Source: Pseudomonadota bacterium
GTDB lineage: Bacteria > Pseudomonadota > Gammaproteobacteria > Burkholderiales > Burkholderiaceae_C
Assembly (NCBI GenBank): GCA_030918015.1
Contig: JAUPTP010000179.1
Location: 1-5,754 of the forward strand
Direction of reading: 5' to 3'
DNA length: 5,754 bases
Below the pieces are notes generated by a model. The model was not told the origin of the DNA. It made no database searches and saw nothing but the letters and a program-made list of their open reading frames with translations. Of this stretch, positions 1 to 5,238 are shown in pieces (positions within the stretch are counted from its first letter, which is position 1; each line of letters opens with the position of its first letter). Made by a program: the position numbers and the translations under genes.

Positions 1-2095
1 TCTTGAAGTGGTGGATGTCCTCGGCCGGCACCCGCACCGTCTCGACGATCAGGTCCATCGGCACGCCGAAGTGGCGCCCGCCAGCCTCGATCATCATCAC
101 GTTGGTCACCGCCATCGACAGCGGCAGCGTCAGTCGCACCGTGGTGCCGCGACCGCGCTCGCTCTCGAGCTCGACCTGGCCGTTGATGCGCTCGACCGCG
201 GTGCGCACCACATCCATGCCGACGCCACGCCCCGACAGGTCGGAGATCGATTCGGCCGTGGAGAAGCCCGGCAGGAACACCAGCTGCACCGCTTCCACGT
301 CGCTGAGCGAGGAGGCGCGGTCGGCCGGGATCAGGCCGCGCTCGACCGCCTTGGCCCGCACCCGCTCGGTGTCGATGCCGGCGCCGTCGTCGCTGATCGT
401 CAGCACGACGCGGTCGCCTTCCTGGCGCGCCGAGACGCGCAGCACGCCCTGCGGCGGCTTGCCGCTGGCCATGCGCACGTCGGGCGTCTCCAGCCCGTGG
501 TCCAGGCTGTTGCGCAGGATGTGGATCAGCGGGTCGGCCAGCGACTCGATGACGTTCTTGTCGGCCTCGGTCTCCTCGCCCTCGACCACCAGCGAGACGT
601 CCTTGCCGAGCTTCTTGCCGATGTCGCGCACCAGGCGGCCGAAGCGCTGGAAGATGATCCCGACCGGCAGCATGCGCACCTGCATGATCGCGTGCTGCAT
701 GTCCTCGGCGATGCGGTTGATCACCGAGTACTGCGCCTTGATCTCGCGGGCCAGCTCGCGCTGCTGGAAGACCGTCTCGGCGCGTGTCGCCAGATAGGGC
801 AGGGCGTTCTTGGCCACCACCATCTCGCCGATCAGCTCCATCAGCCGGTCGATCTTGTCCTGCGAGACCTTCAGCACCTTCTGGGTGCGATCGGTCGAGG
901 CGCCTTCATCGCCTGCCGGGGACGGTCCCGGTCGCGCGCCCGGCAGCGTGCTGCCGGGTGCTGTCGCATGCTCTCCTGGCTTGGTGGGGGTGGCGGGTGC
1001 GCCGTGCTCGAGCGGACTGCCCGGTCTGTGCTGGCGAGCCCAGTGGAGCAGCGGCGCCGGCCCTGGGGGCAGTTGGGCCAATGTGGCGTGGGCGACGCGC
1101 GCGGCATCGTCATCGACACAGGCCAGCAGATGCTGCAGGGTCGTGCGTGCAGAGGCCACGGTACCGGCTGCCACACCGGATCGCCCCAGCAGGCGGCACT
1201 GGTCGTCCCAGATCTGCTGCAGGCGGTGCAGGATCAGCGCATCCTGTTCCTCTGCCGCTGCGTCCGAGGGGGCGATCCGGTACATGTTGTCCTCTGTGCG
1301 TTCGCTGGTGGCGGTCGCGGTGGACAGCGCTGGCAAGACCAGCATTTCCATCTGTTCGGGAACATACCGGAAGTGCGCTCGGACCTCGCTCTCGGGCGCA
1401 TCACTGACGATGATCAGATCGAGGTTGCAGCTGTAGCAATCGAAGCTGTCATCGCTGGGCCACGGTTGTCGGGCATGCACGCAGAGGTGGCGCAGACCGG
1501 GTGTCAGCCGCGCGTGGTGCCAGGGATCTTCGCCCTTGAAGAAGCAGTCGGATTCCGGCTGATAGCGGATGGCGATCCGTCCCGATGTCCGCGCAGCCTC
1601 GGGAATGCTGTCGGTCCAGAGCGGCAGCACCAGAGGCTCGGCGGGCGAGACGGCCTCGGTCAGCCGGGTGACGCTCGACACCGGCCCGGACGAGATCGGC
1701 TCGGGCAGGACCAGATGCTGTCGCAGCCGTTGGGCGATCGGCACGGCACGCTCGTCGGCATGGGCCGGCAGCTCTCCCTGAGAGGAAATCGTGTCGATCA
1801 GCTCGGAGGTGAAATCCATCGCCTCGAGCAGGGTGTCGGCAATCGCCGGGCTGTACGCCAGATTGCCGTTGCGCACCCGGTCGAGCAGATCCTCTCCAGC
1901 ATGCACGACACGCTCGAGAGCACGGAACTCGAACAGGCCGCAGTTGCCCTTGAGCGTATGGACCTGGCGGAACAGGTCATTGAGCAGCTCCCCATCGTTG
2001 GGGGTCTTCTCGACGTCAAGCAGCCGATGGCCGATGCGTTCGAGGCATTCCCTGGCCTCGAAGATGAACTGTTCGAGCAACTCTGTCGAGTTCAT
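1..2095 (-). CDS. cheA: Chemotaxis histidine kinase CheA (3' end cut off by window edge)
   Basis: CheA autophosphorylates from ATP in receptor arrays with CheW and hands phosphate to CheY and CheB. The 698 visible residues run without a frameshift. An HPt (P1) domain covers about 1-105, with phospho-acceptor His46 in HTLKG. A central domain at about 171-256 contains DCFFKGEDP. A helical stretch of unknown role lies at about 278-342, followed by a Pro/Ala/Gly-rich linker at about 343-403. The P3 dimerisation region is at about 404-470. The P4 ATPase has N box LRNSLDHG (527-534), G1 DDGAGID (569-575), F box FLPGFST (607-613), G2 GRGVGMDVV (622-630) and G3 GRGTT (648-652). The CheW-like P5 begins near 659 and continues past position 1, so any extra C-terminal domain is unseen. 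The ATG overlaps the cheY stop (ATGA), and AGGGAG lies 7 bases upstream. Codon composition changes sharply near residue 404. Identity is very secure. Confidence 0.97.
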   Translation of the reverse strand, partial: MNSTELLEQFIFEARECLERIGHRLLDVEKTPNDGELLNDLFRQVHTLKGNCGLFEFRALERVVHAGEDLLDRVRNGNLAYSPAIADTLLEAMDFTSELIDTISSQGELPAHADERAVPIAQRLRQHLVLPEPISSGPVSSVTRLTEAVSPAEPLVLPLWTDSIPEAARTSGRIAIRYQPESDCFFKGEDPWHHARLTPGLRHLCVHARQPWPSDDSFDCYSCNLDLIIVSDAPESEVRAHFRYVPEQMEMLVLPALSTATATSERTEDNMYRIAPSDAAAEEQDALILHRLQQIWDDQCRLLGRSGVAAGTVASARTTLQHLLACVDDDAARVAHATLAQLPPGPAPLLHWARQHRPGSPLEHGAPATPTKPGEHATAPGSTLPGARPGPSPAGDEGASTDRTQKVLKVSQDKIDRLMELIGEMVVAKNALPYLATRAETVFQQRELAREIKAQYSVINRIAEDMQHAIMQVRMLPVGIIFQRFGRLVRDIGKKLGKDVSLVVEGEETEADKNVIESLADPLIHILRNSLDHGLETPDVRMASGKPPQGVLRVSARQEGDRVVLTISDDGAGIDTERVRAKAVERGLIPADRASSLSDVEAVQLVFLPGFSTAESISDLSGRGVGMDVVRTAVERINGQVELESERGRGTTVRLTLPLSMAVTNVMMIEAGGRHFGVPMDLIVETVRVPAEDIHHFK
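916..958 (-). repeat. Two adjacent inverted repeats in the cheA linker coding region
   Basis: CCCGGCAGC (939-947) and GCTGCCGGG (950-958) form a perfect 9-base inverted repeat separated by two bases. Next to it CCGGG (916-920) and CCCGG (927-931) form a second, 5-bp stem. Both lie in the codons for the Pro/Gly/Ala-rich linker just before the P3 domain of CheA. They could be simple products of GC-rich linker codons or mark an old junction. Confidence 0.5.
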
Positions 2096-2520
2096 GCACT
2101 GACTCCCTGCGTGCGTTCGGCCGCGACGCGGCGTGCCGTCTCGGCATCACCCATCATCAGTGCGGCAGTGAGGACAAGTTCCTTGGGTCGGGCCGGCTTG
2201 ACGAGATAGACATTGGCGCCGGCCTCTTCCGCCGCCATCGCGTCGTGCAGCTGGGCTTCGGTGGAGACCATCAGCACCGGCTGTTGTGCTGCCTGGGGCA
2301 GCCGGCGCAGCTCTCGCACCAGGGTGTAGCCGTCCATCTTCGGCATGTTGATGTCGACGACATAAAGATCGTAGGCCTGGCCAGCGGGCCGTGCGAGGAC
2401 GCGCTCCAGCGCTTCCAGCCCGTTCACGGCCTCGTCGATGGTCCAGCCTGCATCGCCGAGCATCTTGCGGTGGTACATGCGCACGGTCGCGGCATCGTCG
2501 ACCACGAGGATGTGCTTCAT
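2092..2520 (-). CDS. cheY: CheY-like single-domain response regulator
   Basis: This is a 142-residue receiver protein with no output domain, the expected phosphate acceptor from CheA and probably the regulator of a flagellar motor or other motility output. The acidic pocket is Asp8/Asp9, the phospho-acceptor is Asp56 in VVDINMP, the switch hydroxyl is Ser86 in LMVSTEA, the aromatic switch residue is Tyr105 and the invariant lysine is Lys108 in VKP. All spacings match E. coli CheY. The residue after KP is Ala rather than the common Phe, and there is a short charged tail after about 125. The ATG overlaps the cheR stop as ATGA, with GGAGAG five bases upstream; its own stop overlaps the cheA ATG in the same way, so the three proteins are probably translationally coupled. 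The sequence does not show whether the target is FliM, a pilus or another output. Confidence 0.93.
   Translation of the reverse strand: MKHILVVDDAATVRMYHRKMLGDAGWTIDEAVNGLEALERVLARPAGQAYDLYVVDINMPKMDGYTLVRELRRLPQAAQQPVLMVSTEAQLHDAMAAEEAGANVYLVKPARPKELVLTAALMMGDAETARRVAAERTQGVSA
2103..2108 (-). promoter_or_regulatory. Ribosome-binding site for cheA inside the end of cheY
   Basis: AGGGAG on the minus strand with a 7-base spacer to the cheA ATG at 2095, inside the final codons of cheY. It fixes the cheA start, which places the phosphorylated His at residue 46, close to the position in other CheA proteins. Confidence 0.75.
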
Positions 2521-3386
2521 GGGCGCTCTCCGGGAAGGGGTTTCTGGTAGACCATCGCGTCCGGGAACCGGCGCACGGCATAAAGCGACGAGATACGGCT
2601 CATGGACTCAGAGTGCCCCAGGCAGACGAAGCCACCGGGTGTCAGCGCGTCATACATCGCTTCGGCAGCGAGGCGGCGCGAAAGGTCATCGAAGTAGATC
2701 AGCAGGTTGCGACAGAAGATCACGTCGATGTCGCGAAAGCGGCGCGTGTCATCCGCATCGCTGAGATTGATCCGGCTGAAGTCGACGGCGGAGACCAGAT
2801 CGCGGGAAATCTCGTATTCGTTGTCCGACAGGCGCTTGAAGTACTTGTCGAGATAGTGCTTGGGCAGATTGGCGACCGAGCGGGCCGAGTAGATGCCTCG
2901 TTCGGCCGCAGCCAGCACCGTCGTGTCGATGTCCGACGACAGGATCTCGACCTCGTAGTCGTCGATCTGTGGCCAGCGCTCGAGCAGGTAGATCGCGATC
3001 GAGTACGGCTCCTCGCCGGTCGAGGACGGGATCGACCAGATTCGGATGCGGCTGCCCTTGCGCTTGCGCCGCGACACTTCCGCGAGCATGTCGCTGACCA
3101 GGCAGTCGAACTGGTAGGCCTCGCGGAAGAAGTAGGTCTCGTTGACCGTCATCGAGTTGACGAGGTGTTGCAGTTCGCGGCCGTCGGCCTCGAAGCGCAG
3201 CGCGATGAAATAGGCGCGAAAGTTGTCGGCGCCGGTGGCCTCGATGCGCTCGACAAGCCGCTTGTCGACGAAGTAGCGTTTGCTCTCGTCGAAATGGATG
3301 CCGGTCTTTCGGTAGAAGAACTCGCGGAACTTCAAGAAGTCCGCGTCGCTGATCGTCGGTCGGGCGATGGCGGTGGCGGCTTTCAT
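2517..3386 (-). CDS. cheR: Chemoreceptor glutamate methyltransferase CheR
   Basis: CheR transfers methyl groups from S-adenosylmethionine to glutamates on chemoreceptors in the cytoplasm, opposing CheB. The 289-residue protein has the normal family length. It has the N-terminal helical domain (about 10-80), the NETYFFRE motif (82-89), the SAM-binding loop SIPSSTGEEPYS (118-129), the acidic SDIDT segment (151-155), the VIFCRNLLIYFD motif (222-233) and the closing LTPGGFVCLGHSES stretch (248-261). In the SAM loop, Pro120-Ser121 replace the more common Gly-Cys. The beta-subdomain is three residues shorter than in enteric CheR and lacks Gly-X-Gly. I chose the ATG at 3386 because homology begins a few residues later; its ribosome site is weak (GAAAG). 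An in-frame GTG at 3416 overlapping the upstream stop would add 10 residues. The stop overlaps the cheY ATG. Confidence 0.94.
   Translation of the reverse strand: MKAATAIARPTISDADFLKFREFFYRKTGIHFDESKRYFVDKRLVERIEATGADNFRAYFIALRFEADGRELQHLVNSMTVNETYFFREAYQFDCLVSDMLAEVSRRKRKGSRIRIWSIPSSTGEEPYSIAIYLLERWPQIDDYEVEILSSDIDTTVLAAAERGIYSARSVANLPKHYLDKYFKRLSDNEYEISRDLVSAVDFSRINLSDADDTRRFRDIDVIFCRNLLIYFDDLSRRLAAEAMYDALTPGGFVCLGHSESMSRISSLYAVRRFPDAMVYQKPLPGERP
2526..2531 (-). promoter_or_regulatory. Ribosome-binding site for cheY inside the end of cheR
   Basis: GGAGAG on the minus strand with a 5-base spacer to the cheY ATG, within the last cheR codons. Together with the ATGA overlap it supports coupled translation of cheR and cheY. 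Confidence 0.65.
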
Positions 3387-3393
3387 CGGGGGG

Positions 3394-3398
3394 CTTTC
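3394..3398 (-). promoter_or_regulatory. Weak ribosome-binding site for cheR
   Basis: Only GAAAG, 7 bases before the ATG at 3386, resembles a Shine-Dalgarno site; a run of C follows it. It is much weaker than the sites of the neighbouring genes, which leaves open translational coupling to the HEAT gene or the alternative GTG start at 3416. Confidence 0.4.
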
Positions 3399-3404
3399 AC
3401 GAAT

Positions 3405-3423
3405 GGGCCTCGTCACGAGGCCC
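3405..3423 (-). repeat. Perfect 8-bp hairpin spanning the HEAT gene stop codon
   Basis: On the minus strand GGGCCTCG, then TGA, then CGAGGCCC: a perfect all-Watson-Crick 8-bp stem whose 3-base loop is exactly the stop codon of the HEAT gene. No T run follows in the direction of transcription, so it is not a classical intrinsic terminator. It could affect mRNA processing or cheR initiation 18 bases downstream. The symmetry is directly visible; its function is inference. Confidence 0.6.
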
Positions 3424-4039
3424 GGATGCGCTCGATCGCCACATCGACGGCAAAGCCGATGAAGGGGTCGTCGGCAAAGCGCTTGCGTGTTTCGCGCAGC
3501 GCCTCGATGTGCTCGGGCTCGCCGGTTTCGGCCATGACCTCGATGGCCGCCGCCACGACATTGACTTCCCTGTCGGACAGCAGCACCTGCTGCAGCCACT
3601 GGGTCACCTGCTCATGGCGCAGGTCACCCAACAGGTTCACGGTGAAGATCCGGACGTCCGGGTCGGCATCGAGCAGCAGCGCCGAGATGCGTGGACCGAT
3701 CACCCGTGGCAGGCCCGACAGGACCTCGATGGCACCGTTGCGCAGCTTGGCGTCCTCGCTGCGCAGCAGCGGCAGCAGGGCATTGACCGATTCTTCTGAG
3801 GCCATCGTGCCCAGCGCCAGGAAGATGGCCTCGCGCACGACCGGCTCGCGTTCGTCGATCAGGTGCGTGCCCAGTGCCGCGGCCGCCTGGGGGTGAGCCA
3901 TCAGGTCGCGGACCGCCCATCGGCGCTGCTCGGTGTCTCCACCACGCAGCTGCGCGATCAGTCCGTCGACATCGCGCGGGTAGCCGCGATCGACGACCTC
4001 GCGCAGAGGTTCCGGCAAATTGCTCTTTCTCAATCCCAT
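3413..4039 (-). CDS. HEAT-repeat protein encoded between cheB and cheR
   Basis: This 208-residue protein has no signal peptide or membrane segment. It consists almost wholly of HEAT-type helical repeats. The recurring core (Asp/Glu, then Val/Leu-Arg, then Ala/Val and Leu) is visible five times, near residues 34-47, 64-77, 95-110, 125-140 and 155-173, a regular spacing of 30-31 residues. It resembles the PBS-lyase HEAT-like (CpcE/NblB type) class, which serves as a protein-binding scaffold. No catalytic residues can be pointed to, so the bilin-lyase label used for relatives should not be taken as its function. The ATG has a good AGGGGA site 8 bases upstream. It lies 53 bases after cheB and 26 before cheR on the same strand, so it is very probably co-transcribed with them. 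A role in binding CheB, CheR, CheY or a receptor is inference. The first 20 residues are basic and precede the repeats. Confidence 0.88.
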   Translation of the reverse strand: MGLRKSNLPEPLREVVDRGYPRDVDGLIAQLRGGDTEQRRWAVRDLMAHPQAAAALGTHLIDEREPVVREAIFLALGTMASEESVNALLPLLRSEDAKLRNGAIEVLSGLPRVIGPRISALLLDADPDVRIFTVNLLGDLRHEQVTQWLQQVLLSDREVNVVAAAIEVMAETGEPEHIEALRETRKRFADDPFIGFAVDVAIERIRAS

Positions 4040-4047
4040 GTTGCGTG

Positions 4048-4053
4048 TCCCCT
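4048..4053 (-). promoter_or_regulatory. Ribosome-binding site for the HEAT-repeat gene
   Basis: AGGGGA on the minus strand with an 8-base spacer to the ATG at 4039. It shows the HEAT gene has its own initiation signal rather than depending on readthrough from cheB. Confidence 0.7.
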
Positions 4054-4092
4054 GTGGCCTCGGGCCGTGCGTGCGGTGGTGCTTTGTCGTGT

Positions 4093-5214
4093 TCAGTGGA
4101 TCCGCTGCACCCAGTGGCGCAGCTGCCGGGCCACATCGGTGCAGGGCAGGACCAGGCTGGCACCCCCTCGCTGGATGAGCTCGGAGGGCATGCCGAAGAC
4201 GATGCAGGTCGACTCGGCCTCGGCGATCGTGCGTCCACCCCGGGCCTTCAGCTCGGTCATCGCCTTGGCGCCATCGTGGCCCATGCCGGTCATCAGCACC
4301 CCGATGATCTGGCTGGCCGACATCACCTTCATCGCGCTTTCGACCATGACATCGGCGGAAGGGTGCCAGGGGTGGCCGGGGGTTTCCGGGCGCGCCTGGG
4401 CGATCAGCCTGCCGAGCCGTTCAGTCACGACCAGGTCGGTGCCACCCCGCCCGATGTAGACCCGCCCGGGCTCGATCGGCACCGGGTCGCTGACCTCGAC
4501 CACCTCGAGGGCGCACAAGCGGTTCATGCGCTGGGCGAAGGCGAGCGTGAAGTTCGCCGGCATGTGCTGGGCCACCAGCACCGGCCACGGAAAGTCAGCC
4601 GGCAGTTGAGGCAGAACGTCCTCCAGCGTTCGCGGCCCGCCCGTCGAGATGCCGATCATCACCAGGCCAGGGCACCGACCCGGACCGGTGCGGGGGGACG
4701 CTGCTGAGGCGCCCAGGCTTGGCTGGAACTTCGCCGGTGGGCGCACGGTCGGTCGCGTGACGACCGGAGTCGGTGCGGGCGTCGGTGGCGGCACGGCCGC
4801 CAGGGACCGGCTGGCACGCATGCGCACGCGGGAAGCCGTGCGGATCTTCTCGAGCAGCTGACTCTGGATGTCCTCGATGCTCAGCGAGATCGTGCCACCT
4901 GGCTTGGCAATGAAATCGACAGCACCGAGGGCCAGCGCCTCCATCGTGGCCTGCGCACCTTTTTCCGTGAGCGACGAGACCATGACGATCGGCGTGGGCC
5001 GTGCCTGCATCATCAGCGACAGCGCGGTCAGGCCGTCCATCTCGGGCATGTTGATGTCGAGCGTGACGACATCGGGCTGCCACTCGATCAACTGCTCCAC
5101 GCCTTCGATCCCGTTGCGGGCGGTGGCGACGGTCCAGCCGTCCTGGGTCAGGACGGCCGAAAGCAGCCTGCGCATCAGTGCGGAGTCATCGACGACAAGA
5201 ACCTTGCCGGGCAT
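4093..5214 (-). CDS. cheB: Chemoreceptor methylesterase/glutaminase CheB
   Basis: CheB removes methyl groups from receptor glutamyl esters and can deamidate receptor glutamines; phosphorylation by CheA activates it. The 373-residue protein has an N-terminal receiver domain (about 1-125), with Asp9/Asp10, phospho-acceptor Asp53 in TLDINMP, the VMVSSLT segment and Lys104. A Pro/Thr/Ala-rich linker follows (about 138-180), somewhat longer than in E. coli CheB. The esterase domain (about 183-370) carries the catalytic triad: Ser190 in GISTGGP, His217 in AQHMP and Asp314 in MGHDGA. His313 replaces the usual Asp or Asn beside the catalytic Asp, which is probably tolerated. The ATG has AAGGAG 11 bases upstream in the 24-base gap after cheW. 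All residues needed for both phospho-control and catalysis are present, so a functional adaptation enzyme is expected. Confidence 0.97.
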   Translation of the reverse strand: MPGKVLVVDDSALMRRLLSAVLTQDGWTVATARNGIEGVEQLIEWQPDVVTLDINMPEMDGLTALSLMMQARPTPIVMVSSLTEKGAQATMEALALGAVDFIAKPGGTISLSIEDIQSQLLEKIRTASRVRMRASRSLAAVPPPTPAPTPVVTRPTVRPPAKFQPSLGASAASPRTGPGRCPGLVMIGISTGGPRTLEDVLPQLPADFPWPVLVAQHMPANFTLAFAQRMNRLCALEVVEVSDPVPIEPGRVYIGRGGTDLVVTERLGRLIAQARPETPGHPWHPSADVMVESAMKVMSASQIIGVLMTGMGHDGAKAMTELKARGGRTIAEAESTCIVFGMPSELIQRGGASLVLPCTDVARQLRHWVQRIH

Positions 5215-5225
5215 GATCTTGGGTG

Positions 5226-5231
5226 CTCCTT
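5226..5231 (-). promoter_or_regulatory. Ribosome-binding site for cheB
   Basis: AAGGAG on the minus strand, 11 bases before the cheB ATG. It is the strongest Shine-Dalgarno match in the window and supports the start at 5214. Confidence 0.75.
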
Positions 5232-5238
5232 GGGCGGG

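Noticed and set aside
8..2209. Plus-strand open frame of 733 codons
   Set aside because: It lies antisense to cheA and runs past its start into cheY. The translation is low-complexity His/Arg/Asp/Leu-rich, as expected from GC-rich antisense shadows, whereas the minus strand gives a textbook CheA.
2517..3599. Longer cheR frame extending upstream to 3599
   Set aside because: The extra N-terminal residues overlap the HEAT gene in another frame and are low-complexity Arg/Ala/Gly with no CheR similarity. The family domain begins just after the ATG at 3386.
2391..3896. Plus-strand open frame of 501 codons across cheY, cheR and the HEAT gene
   Set aside because: It spans three clear minus-strand genes and their junctions and shows no recognisable domain. 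It is an antisense artefact of high GC content.
4040..4092. Possible internal promoter or terminator in the 53-base gap between cheB and the HEAT gene
   Set aside because: I saw no -10/-35 pair. The only symmetry is a 4-bp GGCC stem at 4057-4067 with no T run, too weak to call. The gap is explained by the HEAT gene ribosome site.
3874..4707. Plus-strand open frame of 277 codons opposite cheB and the HEAT gene
   Set aside because: It is antisense to the CheB esterase domain with all its catalytic motifs, and has no family resemblance of its own.
4655..4803. Pro/Thr/Ala-rich segment of CheB as a possible tandem repeat or insertion
   Set aside because: It is in frame between the receiver and esterase domains, where all CheB proteins have a variable linker, and it has no clean repeat unit.
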